Shown here: positions 18,744 through 28,127 of the stretch, in pieces
Layout: every line of letters begins with the position of its first letter
How positions within the stretch are numbered: position 1 is the stretch's first letter
NCBI RefSeq assembly: GCF_004331455.1
Contig: NZ_SJJR01000003.1
Location: 1 to 64,000 of the forward strand
Origin: Micromonospora zingiberis
Lineage (GTDB): Bacteria > Actinomycetota > Actinomycetes > Mycobacteriales > Micromonosporaceae
Direction: 5' to 3'
DNA length: 64,000 bases
The notes under the pieces: generated by a model
The model's database searches: none
What the model saw: the letters and a program-made list of their open reading frames with translations, nothing else
What the model was told of the DNA's origin: nothing
Program-made: the position numbers and the translations under genes

Positions 18744-19561
18744 CGGCAGCGGACGACCGGACGCGGCGGGCGGCGCGGCGTCGCTTCGCCACCCTGCGCC
18801 GGTCGGTGACCCTGTTCCGGGCGTTCCTGGTCGAGCAGACCGACCCGGACCACTTCTACGGTCTGCTGGCCACCGACTCGGTACGCCAGGTCCACGGCTA
18901 CACGGAGTTGGCCGGCCGGACCGTGCTGGACGTGGGCGGTGGGCCCGGATACTTCGCCGCCGCCTTTCGCGCGGCCGGCGCCCGGTACATCGGGCTCGAC
19001 CCGGACGTGGGTGACTTCTCCGCGGCCGGCGAATCGGTGGCGGGAATGCTGCGCGGCAGCGGCACGGCGTTGCCGGTCCGCACCGCCAGCGTGGACGTCA
19101 CGTTCTCGTCCAACGTGGTGGAACACGTCGCCGAGCCGCCCCGGATGCTCGACGAGATGGTGCGGGTCACCCGACCCGGTGGGCTGATCTTCGTGTCGTA
19201 CACGCCGTGGCTGTCGCCGTGGGGTGGGCACGAGACCGCGCCCTGGCACTACCTCGGCGGCGACCGGGCCCGCCGCCGCTACGAACGCCGCACCGGACGG
19301 CCCCCGAAGAACCGGTTCCGGGAGACGCTCTTTCCGGTGTCGATCGCCGACACCCTGCGCTGGGCGCGGGGCCACGACGAGATCGAGATGGTGGACGCGC
19401 TGCCCCGGTACCACCCGTGGTGGGCCCGGTGGGTGATCCGGTTGCCCGGTGTCCGTGAGGTGGTGGCGTGGAACTTCGTCCTGGTGTTGCGACGGTCTAT
19501 CCGACGACAGCCCGACGTGGTGCAGAAATCAGAGCTGACCGGGGGTCGCGTTGCTATGTGA
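18740..19561 (+). CDS. SAM-dependent class I methyltransferase (Rv0224c-like)
   Basis: This 273-residue methyltransferase has motif I VLDVGGGPGYFAAAF near residue 65 and an acidic strand-2 end (IGLDPDV). Its post-motif VDVTFSSNVVEHVAEPPRML is the Methyltransf_11 pattern. Start GTG 18740 overlaps the stop of the AftD-like gene (GTGA), so they are co-translated. Rv0224c, the mycobacterial equivalent, lies next to the Rv0225 glycosyltransferase and Rv0227c. It is cytosolic and probably methylates a glycan precursor or carrier lipid; the substrate is unknown. Confidence 0.85.
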   Translation: MTAADDRTRRAARRRFATLRRSVTLFRAFLVEQTDPDHFYGLLATDSVRQVHGYTELAGRTVLDVGGGPGYFAAAFRAAGARYIGLDPDVGDFSAAGESVAGMLRGSGTALPVRTASVDVTFSSNVVEHVAEPPRMLDEMVRVTRPGGLIFVSYTPWLSPWGGHETAPWHYLGGDRARRRYERRTGRPPKNRFRETLFPVSIADTLRWARGHDEIEMVDALPRYHPWWARWVIRLPGVREVVAWNFVLVLRRSIRRQPDVVQKSELTGGRVAM

Positions 19562-19629
19562 CCAAGTAGTAACCTCGCGGCCATCTCACTGATCGATACC
19601 GACGAAATTCGCTCCTCTAGGGAGGAAAC

Positions 19630-20790
19630 ATGAAGCACCGCGCCGTGGGTGCCGTGCTGTTCGGCGGCGGCGTACTGCTGCTGGCACTGGCCGCCGGACT
19701 GGTGTTCGTCGTCAAGCCGGCGATGACCAAACTGCCCTACGACCTGGATCCCTCGACCTCGATCGCCGAGGCCAAGGGCGCGACGTTTCTCCAGATCACC
19801 AATGGCGCGGTCGCCATCAACCAGGCCGACCTGAAGTCCACCATCCTGGTCACCCCGGAGCGGGACAAGACCGCCGAGCTCAGCGGTGACCTCGCCGGTG
19901 ACACGGTGGTCTGGCGGGTCGGCCAGACCGTCGACCGGACCGACACCAAGGAACTGGTCAGCGCGTACGGCGCCGAGCTGGCGCTGGACCGGGTCTCCGG
20001 TGCGGCCGTCGAGTGGAACGATCAGTTCCTCGACGAGAGCGGCACCCCGGAGAAGGTCACGTTCGCCGGGCAGGTCTACAAGTTCCCGTTCAACGCGGCG
20101 CAGGACAACTACGAGGTCTTCGACCGGGACCTGCGGCAGACCCGGATGGCCGAGTTCAAGGGCACCGAGGAGGTCGACGGCCTGACGGCGTACCGCTACG
20201 AGCAGGTCATCAGCGACGAGAAGCTGCCACTGCCCACCGACCGGGTCGCCTTGCTGCTCGGCGCGCTCGCCCCGGGTGCGACCTCCGGCGACGTCGTCTA
20301 CAGCAACACCCGTACGGTCTGGGTCGACCCGGTCACCGGCTCCTACGTCAACGTGCGGGAGCAGCAGAAGAAGGTGCTGGTGCCGAACGTCGGCACGCCG
20401 GTGACGCTGTTGAACGCGGACTTCTCGTACACCGACGAGACCGTGGCGTCCTCGGTGGAGCGGGCCAAGACGAGCCAGGGTCAGCTGGCCATTCTCGGCG
20501 TGTGGGCACCGATCGGCCTGGCCGTGCTGGGTCTGGTGCTGATCGCCGTCGCGCTGCTGGTCTCGCGCCGGCCCGCCCCGGCGGCCGTGGCCAGCGCGCC
20601 CGTGGCCAGTGCGCCGGCCGTGGCCGACCCGGCGCCGACCCGGGTCGACCAGCCGGTGGTACGCGAGGACGACCGGGCCGGCGGCCCGCTGACCGACGAG
20701 ATCCCACCGGCGACGACCAACTGGAAGTCCACCGAGGAGCCCACCGTGCCGAGCCAGCGCCCGGCGCAGGGCGAGTCGGAGAAGCAGTGA
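19630..20790 (+). CDS. DUF3068 family membrane protein (PgfA/Rv0227c-like)
   Basis: This 386-residue protein has an N-terminal helix (AVGAVLFGGGVLLLALAAGLVF), a ~260-residue extracytoplasmic DUF3068 domain and a second helix near residues 295-315. A disordered cytoplasmic tail ends it. DUF3068 was once annotated as PorA-like. The mycobacterial member (Rv0227c/MSMEG_0317) has been linked to polar growth and to lipomannan/lipoarabinomannan maturation. The start ATG follows a strong GGGAGGAAAC. It lies 68 bases after the methyltransferase gene, so it may have its own promoter. Its presence here suggests the family's ancestral role does not need mycolic acids (inference). Confidence 0.85.
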   Translation: MKHRAVGAVLFGGGVLLLALAAGLVFVVKPAMTKLPYDLDPSTSIAEAKGATFLQITNGAVAINQADLKSTILVTPERDKTAELSGDLAGDTVVWRVGQTVDRTDTKELVSAYGAELALDRVSGAAVEWNDQFLDESGTPEKVTFAGQVYKFPFNAAQDNYEVFDRDLRQTRMAEFKGTEEVDGLTAYRYEQVISDEKLPLPTDRVALLLGALAPGATSGDVVYSNTRTVWVDPVTGSYVNVREQQKKVLVPNVGTPVTLLNADFSYTDETVASSVERAKTSQGQLAILGVWAPIGLAVLGLVLIAVALLVSRRPAPAAVASAPVASAPAVADPAPTRVDQPVVREDDRAGGPLTDEIPPATTNWKSTEEPTVPSQRPAQGESEKQ

Positions 20791-20810
20791 ACCGCTGAGC
20801 AGCTCGACAC

Positions 20811-20842
20811 CGAGGGGTGGACCCGCACGGGTCCACCCCTCG
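20811..20842. terminator. Bidirectional intrinsic terminator
   Basis: A 14-bp perfect stem (CGAGGGGTGGACCC and its complement) with a 4-base loop lies between the convergent DUF3068 and DUF885 genes. It ends 17 bases before the DUF885 stop. Confidence 0.85.
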
Positions 20843-20859
20843 TCGCGTCGGTGCCCGGA

Positions 20860-22530
20860 TCAGAGGCGGGCCAGCGCCCGGCGCAGCGGGTCGAGCCCGA
20901 GCGCGCCGAGGTCGAGCGCCTGCCGGTGGAACTCCCGCAGGTCGAAGTCGGCGCCCTTGCGGGTCTTCGCGTCGTCGCGGGCCTGGAGCCAGATCCGCTC
21001 GCCCACCTTGTACGACGGTGCCTGCCCCGGCCACCCCAGGTAGCGGTTCAACTCGAACCGCAGCATCTCGTCCGGCACCCGGCAGTGTGCCCGCAGGAAC
21101 TCCCAGCCCAGCTCGGGCGTCCAGCGTTCCCCCGGGTGGAAGTCGAACGGGTTGTCCTTCGGGATCTCCAGCTCCAGGTGCATGCCGATGTCGACGATCA
21201 CCCGGGCGGCCCGGAACGCCTGGCCGTCCAGCATGCCGAGCTTGTCGCCCGGATCCTCCAGGTAGCCCAGCTCGTCCATCAGCCGCTCGGCGTACAGCGC
21301 CCAGCCCTCGCCGTGCCCGGAGACCCAGCAGAGCAGCCGCTGCCAGCGGTTCAGCAAACCGGCCCGGACGGCGGTCTGCCCGATCTGGAGGTGATGCCCC
21401 GGAACCCCCTCGTGGTAGACGGTGGTCACCTCACGCCAGGTGGAGAAGTCCGTCACGCCCTGCGGCACCGCCCACCACATCCGGCCCGGCCGGGTGAAGT
21501 CCTCACTGGGACCGGTGTAGTAGATGCCCCCGTCGCTGGTCGGCGCGAGCATGCACTCGATCCGGCGGACCTGCTCCGGAATGTCGAAGTGGGTGCCGTT
21601 CAGCTCGCTGATCGCCTGGTCGGCAAGCTGCTGCATCCAGTCCCGGAAGGCTTCCTTGCCCTGGATGGTGCGGGCCGGGTCGGCGTCCAGCGCCGCGACC
21701 GCCTCGTCGATGGTGGCACCGGGGGTGAGGATCTGCCCGGCCACCGTACGCATGTCGGCCTCCAGGCGGGCCAACTCGGTGAACCCCCAGGCGTACGTCT
21801 CGTCGAGGTCGATCCGGGCGCCGAGGAAGTACTGCGAGGCCAACTCGTAGCGCTCCCGCCCGGCGGCCTGCTTCTGCCGACCCTGCGGGGCCAGCTCGGT
21901 GCGCAGGAACTGCCCGAACTCGGCGATCGCCGCAGTGGCCGCCGCCGCACCCCGGCGCAGGTCGGCGTCGAGGGCGCCGTCGGCACCCAACCGCTCGACC
22001 AGCCCGTGGAAGACGTTGTCGCCCTCCGGGTCGACCCAGGCGTCGCACTGCTTGGCCACTTCGAGCAGCTGCGCCTGGGAGCTGACCTTCCCGGCCCCCG
22101 CCGCCTCGCGCAGCGTGGTCTTGTAGCCCTCCATCGCGCCCGCGAAGAGGTTCAGCCGCGCGGCGATGTTGGCCTGTGCCTCGACGCCCTCGGTGGGCAT
22201 CAGATCGAAGATCATCCGGGTGTGGTGCAGCCCGCTGGTGATGACGCTGACCTCGCTGGTCGCCTCGCCCGCCTCGTACCGGGCGAGGTCGAGGCCCAGC
22301 CGTTCCTGCATCGCCTCCCGGGCGGTGCGCTCGGCCTCCGTGTCCGGCTCGGTCGCGTCGAGGTCGGCCAGGGTGCGTCGGGTCAGCTCGGCCTGGGCGG
22401 CATACCCGTCCGGCGACAGGTCGTCCAGCTGGTCGTCGTAGCCGGCGATGCCGACGTAGGTGGCGCCGGTCGGGCTCAGTGCTGCCCACTCGGCGACGTA
22501 GCGGTTGGCAATGTCGTCGATTCGTCCCAC
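20860..22530 (-). CDS. DUF885 family putative metallopeptidase
   Basis: This 556-residue protein belongs to the DUF885 family, related to zinc peptidases. It has the gluzincin-like signature HEGVPGHHLQ near residue 370, where the histidines and following glutamates (GHGEGWALYAERLM) can bind zinc. No signal peptide is seen, so it is probably cytosolic. Substrates of most family members are unknown. The ATG start is 21 bases from the intergenic repeat copy at 22552-22608, which would lie in its leader. Confidence 0.85.
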   Translation of the reverse strand: MGRIDDIANRYVAEWAALSPTGATYVGIAGYDDQLDDLSPDGYAAQAELTRRTLADLDATEPDTEAERTAREAMQERLGLDLARYEAGEATSEVSVITSGLHHTRMIFDLMPTEGVEAQANIAARLNLFAGAMEGYKTTLREAAGAGKVSSQAQLLEVAKQCDAWVDPEGDNVFHGLVERLGADGALDADLRRGAAAATAAIAEFGQFLRTELAPQGRQKQAAGRERYELASQYFLGARIDLDETYAWGFTELARLEADMRTVAGQILTPGATIDEAVAALDADPARTIQGKEAFRDWMQQLADQAISELNGTHFDIPEQVRRIECMLAPTSDGGIYYTGPSEDFTRPGRMWWAVPQGVTDFSTWREVTTVYHEGVPGHHLQIGQTAVRAGLLNRWQRLLCWVSGHGEGWALYAERLMDELGYLEDPGDKLGMLDGQAFRAARVIVDIGMHLELEIPKDNPFDFHPGERWTPELGWEFLRAHCRVPDEMLRFELNRYLGWPGQAPSYKVGERIWLQARDDAKTRKGADFDLREFHRQALDLGALGLDPLRRALARL

Positions 22531-22551
22531 GCCCGCGACCCTACGTTATGT

Positions 22552-22608
22552 GTAAGGAAGGGCCCCCTATTAACGCCTGCGGTAGAGCAGGGGTCCCTTG
22601 TTAACAGC
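22552..22608 (+). repeat. Bipartite intergenic repeat, copy A
   Basis: This ~57-bp element begins GTAAGGAAGGGCCCCC, has the central TTAACGCCT, and ends CCCTTGTTAACAG. It consists of two similar half-units, each a near-palindromic AAGGGGCCCCTT followed by TTAAC. It matches four other intergenic copies in the window. It lies in the leader of the DUF885 gene, antisense to it. The remaining ~180 bases to the next gene hold nothing recognised. Confidence 0.88.
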
Positions 22609-22800
22609 CCGGGGCGAGGGTGTCGTGGCCGCCGAACCTGCCGGGCGAGAACAGCTGCACCGCTGCCGGCGCGGGGATTGCACTCCGCATGGCGTACGGC
22701 ACTGGCCGTAGTTCGTGTGGGTGGCGTGGGCAGCGGGCAGTAGGCGGCTTCTGTGGTACGCGACACGACGACCGAAAACCGCAGGACAATGGCGCTTTCG

Positions 22801-23814
22801 ATGGGCAGAGTGTCAGGGGTGACAGCGGACTTCACCCCTGACCGGCCAGCCCTACGGAGCTGGCTGCCCGGATTCGTCGCCCTTGCCGCGATCTGGGGCT
22901 CCAGCTTCCTGTTCATCAAGCTGGGCGTGGCGGAGCTGCACCCGCTGCACCTCACCCTCTACCGGGTCGCCGCCGGCGCACTGACCCTGCTGGTGGTGCT
23001 CGCCCTGCTGCGGGACCGGCTGCCCCGGGACCTGCGCGTGTGGGGGCACCTCACCGTGATCGGCGCCTTCGGGGTGGCCATGCCGTTCACCCTGTTCGGC
23101 TACGGCGAGCAACGCATCGAGTCGTTGCTGGCGGGCATCTGGAACGCCACCACGCCGCTGGTGGTGTTGCCGCTGGCGGTGCTGGTCTTCCGTACCGAAC
23201 GGCTGAACGTACGCGGCGCCGTCGGGCTGGCGCTCGGCTTCGCCGGTGTGCTGGTGGTGCTCGGCGTCTGGCAGGGCGTCGGCGGGGCCCACTTCGTCGG
23301 TCAGCTGATGTGCTTCGGGGCAGCGGCCTGCTACGGCCTCGCCATTCCGTACCAGAAGAAGTTCGTCGCCGGCAGCACGCTGTCCGGGCTGTCCCTGTCG
23401 GCCGCGCAACTGGTGGTCGCGTCGGTCCAACTCGCCATCGTGGCGCCGCTGGTGGCCGGAGCGCCGCCGGCGCCGACCTCCCTGTCACCTCGGGTGCTCG
23501 CCGCCGTGCTGGTGCTGGGCGCGATCGGCACCGGCCTGGCCTTCGTCATCAACCTGCGCAACATCCGGATCGTGGGGGCGACCAGCGCCGCCACGGTGAC
23601 GTACCTGATCCCGGTCTTCGCGATGCTGATCGGCGCGCTCGTGCTCGGCGAGCGGATCACCTGGCACCAGCCGGTCGGCGCGCTGATCGTGCTGCTCGGC
23701 GTGGCCGTGTCACAGGGGCGGATCGGACGCCGTCCGCGACCCCGGATGGCCGTGGTGGACCCCCCAGCCCAACTCGCCGCAGGCTTACCACCGGCAACCG
23801 CCACCCCGCGCTGA
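22801..23814 (+). CDS. EamA/DMT superfamily transporter
   Basis: This protein of about 337 residues has ten helices and two EamA repeats: LPGFVALAAIWGSSFLFIKL at the start of the first, and the second beginning around GQLMCFGAAACYGLAIPYQK. Family members export small metabolites or amino acids by proton-coupled transport. The start is uncertain: ATG 22789, ATG 22801 and GTG 22819 are all possible and none has a well-placed ribosome-binding site. The substrate is unknown. Confidence 0.88.
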   Translation: MGRVSGVTADFTPDRPALRSWLPGFVALAAIWGSSFLFIKLGVAELHPLHLTLYRVAAGALTLLVVLALLRDRLPRDLRVWGHLTVIGAFGVAMPFTLFGYGEQRIESLLAGIWNATTPLVVLPLAVLVFRTERLNVRGAVGLALGFAGVLVVLGVWQGVGGAHFVGQLMCFGAAACYGLAIPYQKKFVAGSTLSGLSLSAAQLVVASVQLAIVAPLVAGAPPAPTSLSPRVLAAVLVLGAIGTGLAFVINLRNIRIVGATSAATVTYLIPVFAMLIGALVLGERITWHQPVGALIVLLGVAVSQGRIGRRPRPRMAVVDPPAQLAAGLPPATATPR

Positions 23815-23906
23815 CCATCGCCCCGTTCCGGCGGCATGGCGGTGTGGCGGGCTCACGGTTACCGCAACTCGGGCGGTATCGCGGCGCCGACACAGCCACG
23901 ACCGGA

Positions 23907-24977
23907 TCAGGTGGCCGGGGCGTGTGTCCAGGCGATCAGGTCGGTGGCGGTCCAGGTGTTGACCACGCGGTCGGCGGGTACGCCGCAGCGGGCCGCCCGC
24001 TCGCAGCCGAAACGCTGCCAGTCGAGCTGACCCGGGGCGTGCGCGTCGGTGTTGATGGCGAACACGCAGCCCGCCTCCAGCGCGCGGCGGATCAACCGCT
24101 TCGGCGGGTCCTGCCGCTCGGGCCGGGAGTTGATCTCCACGGCGGTACGGTGCTCGACGCAGGCGGCGAAGACCGCGTCGGCGTCGAATTCGCTCTCCGC
24201 GCGGGTCCGCGCCCGGTGCCCCCGGTCGCCCGGCCCGGTCACCCCGGCCGGGCGGGACGACACCATCCGGCCGGTGCAGTGCCCGAGGATGTCCAGGTGC
24301 GGGTTGGCGATCGCGGTCAACATCCGGCGGGTCATCTTCGCCCGGTCGTCGTTGAGGCCGCTGTGCACCGACCCGACCACCACGTCCAGCCGGGCGAGCA
24401 GCTCCTCGTCCTGGTCGAGTGAGCCGTCGGCGAGGATGTCCACCTCGATGCCGGTGAGGATCCGGAATCCCTCCGGCAGCGCCTCGTTGAGCCGTGCCAC
24501 GTGGTCGAGTTGCCGGCGGAGCCGGTCGGCGGTCAACCCACGGGCCACCTTGAGCCGGGGCGAGTGGTCGGTCAGCACCAGGTACTCGTGGCCCAGCTCG
24601 ACGGCGGCCAGCGCCATCTCCTCGATGGGGGAGCCACCGTCGGACCAGTCGGAGTGGGTGTGGCAGTCGCCGCGCAGGGCGGTACGCAGTGCGGTGGCCT
24701 CGGCATCCAGGTCGCTGCCCTCGGTGGCGAGCAGCCGGCGCAGGTAGACCGGCTCCTCGCCGGCCAGCGACTCGGTAACACAGCGGGCGGTGACGTCGCC
24801 GACCCCGGCCAGTTCGGTGAGACTGCCGGCGCGGGCCCGTTCCGCCACCTCCTTCGCCGGCAGCGCGGCCAGCGCGTTCGCCGCCGACCGGAAGGCCCGG
24901 ACCCGGTAGGTGGCCTCGTTGGCCCGTTCCAGCAGGAAGGCGATCCGGCGCAGGTCGGCGATGGGGTCGCGGCTCAT
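23907..24977 (-). CDS. PHP domain phosphoesterase with helix-hairpin-helix region (PolX-like)
   Basis: This 356-residue protein resembles the C-terminal half of bacterial PolX plus an N-terminal helix-hairpin-helix segment (LTELAGVGDVTARCV, near residues 50-65). The PHP domain has a full set of metal motifs: DCHTHSDWSDG, TDHSPRL, GIEVDIL, GSVHSG, LGHCTGR and NTDAH. The polymerase palm is missing, so it is probably a phosphatase or nuclease for nucleotides or DNA ends. ATG 24977 was preferred to a TTG three codons upstream. No operon partner is seen. Confidence 0.85.
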   Translation of the reverse strand: MSRDPIADLRRIAFLLERANEATYRVRAFRSAANALAALPAKEVAERARAGSLTELAGVGDVTARCVTESLAGEEPVYLRRLLATEGSDLDAEATALRTALRGDCHTHSDWSDGGSPIEEMALAAVELGHEYLVLTDHSPRLKVARGLTADRLRRQLDHVARLNEALPEGFRILTGIEVDILADGSLDQDEELLARLDVVVGSVHSGLNDDRAKMTRRMLTAIANPHLDILGHCTGRMVSSRPAGVTGPGDRGHRARTRAESEFDADAVFAACVEHRTAVEINSRPERQDPPKRLIRRALEAGCVFAINTDAHAPGQLDWQRFGCERAARCGVPADRVVNTWTATDLIAWTHAPAT

Positions 24978-25049
24978 GTCCTGCAACCTACGCGCCCGCG
25001 CCGCCGGTCGGCAGAAGACCGGCGGCGCGGGAACGGGTGGTACGCGGGA

Positions 25050-27950
25050 TCAGCTGTACGGCAGTCGGACGACCGAGCGGTTGCCGACGCCGAGGGTGCT
25101 GGGGTTGTTGCCGATGGCGGACCAGACCTCCACCCGGACGGTGCCGCCGCGCAGGTTGCCGAGGGCTCCGCTGCTGGAGTGCAGCCCGGCCGCCTGGGTG
25201 TAGTTCTCCCAGCCGGGCACCGGATCGGTGGCGAAGTAGCGGTACGTCTCCACCCGCTCCCAGGAACCGTCGCCGGTCAGGTCGTACGAGATGCGGGCCT
25301 GCACCCCGTTGCCGACCGCCTGGCCGGCGTCCAGGAACAGGTCGAACGCGGTCTGCCCACCGTTGTGGTTCAGGTTCAGCCCGGTCGCGGTGAACACCAC
25401 CGGGTTACGCGGCGTGCCGTCGTAGTTGGCGCCTCCGGCGCTGGTCACGGTGGTCGTGCCGGCGCTGCCCGCCGCCCCCAGACCGCCCCCGGAGAGCAGG
25501 TAACGCACCGGCGAACCGGACGGCGGATTGGTCGGCGTCGGCGTCGGCGTCGGGGTGGGCGGCGAGGTCGGGGTGGGCGTCGGGCTCGGCGAGGTACCCC
25601 CGGCACCGCTGCCTCCGCTCCAACTGTGCGCGCCGCTGGTGGTGGTCCGTCCGGGTGCCACCGACAGTTGGGTCCCGTCGGAGAACCGTACGGTCAGCGG
25701 GGTGCCGGAGATGTTGCTGGCCACGTACGTCCGGGCGCCGCCCCGGTTGAAGACCGCGGCCAGCGGATGGTCGGCGGTGACCCCGGTGTCGACCCGGCCC
25801 AGCGCGGCCAGGTTGCGGACCCAGTGGAAGGTGTGCGCCCGGCTCTCGCCCTCCTCCGGGGTGTAGCCGGGGTTGGCGCGCAGCTTGGCCAGGGCGGCGT
25901 CGGCGTCGCCGAGGGCCAGGAACTGCCAGTGCAGGTCCTGCCACACGGTCGGCTCACCGCCGTTGTTGCGGACCAGTTCGGCGTACTTCTGGGAGTTGTA
26001 GTTCGGGTGGTAGCCCAGGTAGAGGTGTCCGCCGGTGATCGGCAGCAGGTTGATGCCCTGGATCATCTCCGGCTCGGCGCTGAACCAGGTGGCGTACGCT
26101 CCGCCGTCACCCCAGACCATGCCGACGTTGTTGTGCCCGAACGCGGCGGGGAAGTTCTCGTCGTTGACGTCGAACCAGTACTCGTGGATGGCCGAGGCCT
26201 GGGTGGTGTAGATGAAGATGCCGGCGTCGCGGACGGCGGTGTTGCCGGTGGCCTGCCCCCACTGGATCAGGGCGTTGGCGAAGTTCATCCCCTCCGACGA
26301 CGACTCCTGGTTGTTTCCGCTGGCGAACGCGCCGTGCCCGGAGGCCCAGTCGTGCCCGGCGTAGATGTCGAAGTCCCGCAGGTACGGGAAGCGGCTGTCG
26401 GCCCGGTCGTAGTTGTTGGCGTCCCGGATGAGCAGGTCGATCATGCCGCCGTACTGGTCCTGGCGGGCCCACGTCGGGTCGAACTTGGCAAGCGTCGCGG
26501 CGGCGGCGATGTAGTAGCCGTAGTGGAAGTGGTGGTCGTTGAGTTCCTGGTCGGAGCCGTACGAGGCGGGGTAGCCGATCAGGGTGCCCCAGCGCTGGTC
26601 GTAGTAGAACAGGCGCTCCGTCTCGCCGGGCGAGGCGGTGAGCCAGTCGGTGAGCGTGGCGCGGATGGCGTTCAACGCGGCGGTCCGGGTCTCGGTGTCG
26701 CCGACCTGGTCGGCGATCTCGGCGATCCGGGCCGCCCGGCCCAGCCCCTTACCGGTCCAGTAGGTGTCGTTGCCGCGCTGGTCCATCGGGTTGCCGCGCA
26801 CGGCCGCCAGGTGCTGGCGCAGCGTGGTCAGGTCGGCGCCGGCCCCGGTGGCGACGGCGGGCACCTCGGGCAGTACGCCGTGGAAGCGCATCGTGGTCCG
26901 GAACTCGGCGACTCCGGTGAGCACCTTCATCCGGCCCCGGGCCGACGGGTAGGTCTGGGTGATCGGGGTGGCGCCGGTCAGCGCCTTCCACTGGTGTGGA
27001 TAGAGGCTCACCACCGTCCGCGTCTCGGTGCCCTCGCGGGGGGTGGTGGTGAAGGTGTACCGGGTCTCCACCTGGCTGGTCGCCTGCTGGTAGCTGTAGT
27101 TCACCCGGGTGCCGGTGACGTGCGCGTGCGCGTACGTGCGGTAGGTGGTGGCGAGTTGGCTGCGGGCCGTGGCGTCGGCGGTGGCCGGCAGCAGGGCGAC
27201 GGAGAAGTAGCCCCGCCCGGCGAGGTTGGAGCTGATCCGCCCGCCGCTGACGGTCCAGGTCGCGCCGGTCGGCGCGTACGCCACGTAGTCGTGGCCGCGC
27301 ACCGTGAAGCCGATGGTGTTGCCGCTGTTCGACCAGACGGCGGGGCTGCCGCCGGTCGCGTTGATGACCGCGTCGCCGCCGCTGCTGCGGAAGTACGTGA
27401 ACGGCAGGCCGTGCCCGATGGTGGCGCGCAGGGTGCGTGCCCCGTCGCTCCAGTACGGGGTGACCGTCCAGTCCGTCCAGTCGTCCACCAGCACGTTGGG
27501 GGCGCCCAACCCGGCCACTCCGACGCGGATGTCCTCGACGTAGGGGTACTTGAATTCGCCGACGCCGGTCGCGGTGCCGGTGATGGTGGCCGTGGAGGTG
27601 GCGGAGAAGCCGAGCCCGTCGGTGACCGGCTGGTAGGCGACGGGGTGGGCGTGCAGTGGCTCGCTGAAGGCGCAGTTGAGGCGCTTCCACAGCAGCGAGG
27701 ACCACCAGTCGTTGGTCGGCACCGGCCCGGGTGGCGCGGCGGCGGTGGCGAACTGCCGGGGGTTGGTGGCGATGTTCCCGCAGCCGCCGGGGAGCGGGCC
27801 GACGGGGGTGGTGGTGTAGCTGCCGGCGCCGACGGGCCCGGCCTGGGCGGCGGAGGTGGCGATGACGGCCAGCCCGCCGAGGACGAGGGCCGCGGCGGCG
27901 GTGGCGGCCAGGAGTCGGTGGTGGGTGCGGTGCGGGACGGGAGGTCGCAT
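25050..27950 (-). CDS. Secreted GH81 endo-1,3-beta-glucanase with C-terminal CBM56-like module
   Basis: This 966-residue secreted enzyme has a signal peptide of about 38 residues ending AQA. A GH81 catalytic region spans ~50 to ~720 (NDWWSSLLWKRL; NDHHFHYGYYIAAAATLAKF; ASGNNQESSSEGMNFANAL, which carries the conserved catalytic-site acidic residues). A Pro/Thr linker follows, then a ~155-residue beta-sandwich like CBM56, a beta-1,3-glucan binder (VFTATGLNLNHNGGQTAFDLF; ETYRYFATDPVPGWENYTQA). It would cleave fungal or algal beta-1,3-glucan outside the cell. ATG 27950 follows GGAGGAAAG. A LacI-type operator palindrome lies about 70 bases upstream. Confidence 0.93.
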   Translation of the reverse strand: MRPPVPHRTHHRLLAATAAAALVLGGLAVIATSAAQAGPVGAGSYTTTPVGPLPGGCGNIATNPRQFATAAAPPGPVPTNDWWSSLLWKRLNCAFSEPLHAHPVAYQPVTDGLGFSATSTATITGTATGVGEFKYPYVEDIRVGVAGLGAPNVLVDDWTDWTVTPYWSDGARTLRATIGHGLPFTYFRSSGGDAVINATGGSPAVWSNSGNTIGFTVRGHDYVAYAPTGATWTVSGGRISSNLAGRGYFSVALLPATADATARSQLATTYRTYAHAHVTGTRVNYSYQQATSQVETRYTFTTTPREGTETRTVVSLYPHQWKALTGATPITQTYPSARGRMKVLTGVAEFRTTMRFHGVLPEVPAVATGAGADLTTLRQHLAAVRGNPMDQRGNDTYWTGKGLGRAARIAEIADQVGDTETRTAALNAIRATLTDWLTASPGETERLFYYDQRWGTLIGYPASYGSDQELNDHHFHYGYYIAAAATLAKFDPTWARQDQYGGMIDLLIRDANNYDRADSRFPYLRDFDIYAGHDWASGHGAFASGNNQESSSEGMNFANALIQWGQATGNTAVRDAGIFIYTTQASAIHEYWFDVNDENFPAAFGHNNVGMVWGDGGAYATWFSAEPEMIQGINLLPITGGHLYLGYHPNYNSQKYAELVRNNGGEPTVWQDLHWQFLALGDADAALAKLRANPGYTPEEGESRAHTFHWVRNLAALGRVDTGVTADHPLAAVFNRGGARTYVASNISGTPLTVRFSDGTQLSVAPGRTTTSGAHSWSGGSGAGGTSPSPTPTPTSPPTPTPTPTPTNPPSGSPVRYLLSGGGLGAAGSAGTTTVTSAGGANYDGTPRNPVVFTATGLNLNHNGGQTAFDLFLDAGQAVGNGVQARISYDLTGDGSWERVETYRYFATDPVPGWENYTQAAGLHSSSGALGNLRGGTVRVEVWSAIGNNPSTLGVGNRSVVRLPYS

Positions 27951-28021
27951 CTTTCCTCCATCGCGCCGGTCCGGCCGTACCGGTCGGCGCGTTTCGTCGT
28001 CATTGTCGGGTTAGGTGGCAG

Positions 28022-28035
28022 AGAGAGCGCTCTCT
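28022..28035 (-). promoter_or_regulatory. LacI/CebR-type operator upstream of the glucanase
   Basis: The perfect 14-bp palindrome AGAGAGCGCTCTCT lies 71 bases before the glucanase start codon. Its centre GAGCGCTC is the core of the CebR-type operator TGGGAGCGCTCCCA, used by LacI-family repressors of glycoside-hydrolase genes in actinomycetes. This predicts repression relieved by a glucan oligosaccharide. The regulator gene is not in the window. Confidence 0.75.
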
Positions 28036-28127
28036 GAGTTGTTACGCGACGGTAGTTCACCAGCAAGACCTGCGTCAATGTGGCGGAGTGATGAAATGCG
28101 AATGACGCCGGACGCGACGCCTGGCGC

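Noticed and set aside
24501..28037. Very long open frame on the plus strand antisense to the PHP and GH81 genes
   Set aside because: It is a GC-bias shadow: no domain, low-complexity Val/Gly/Arg composition, and both antisense genes have clear families and ribosome-binding sites.
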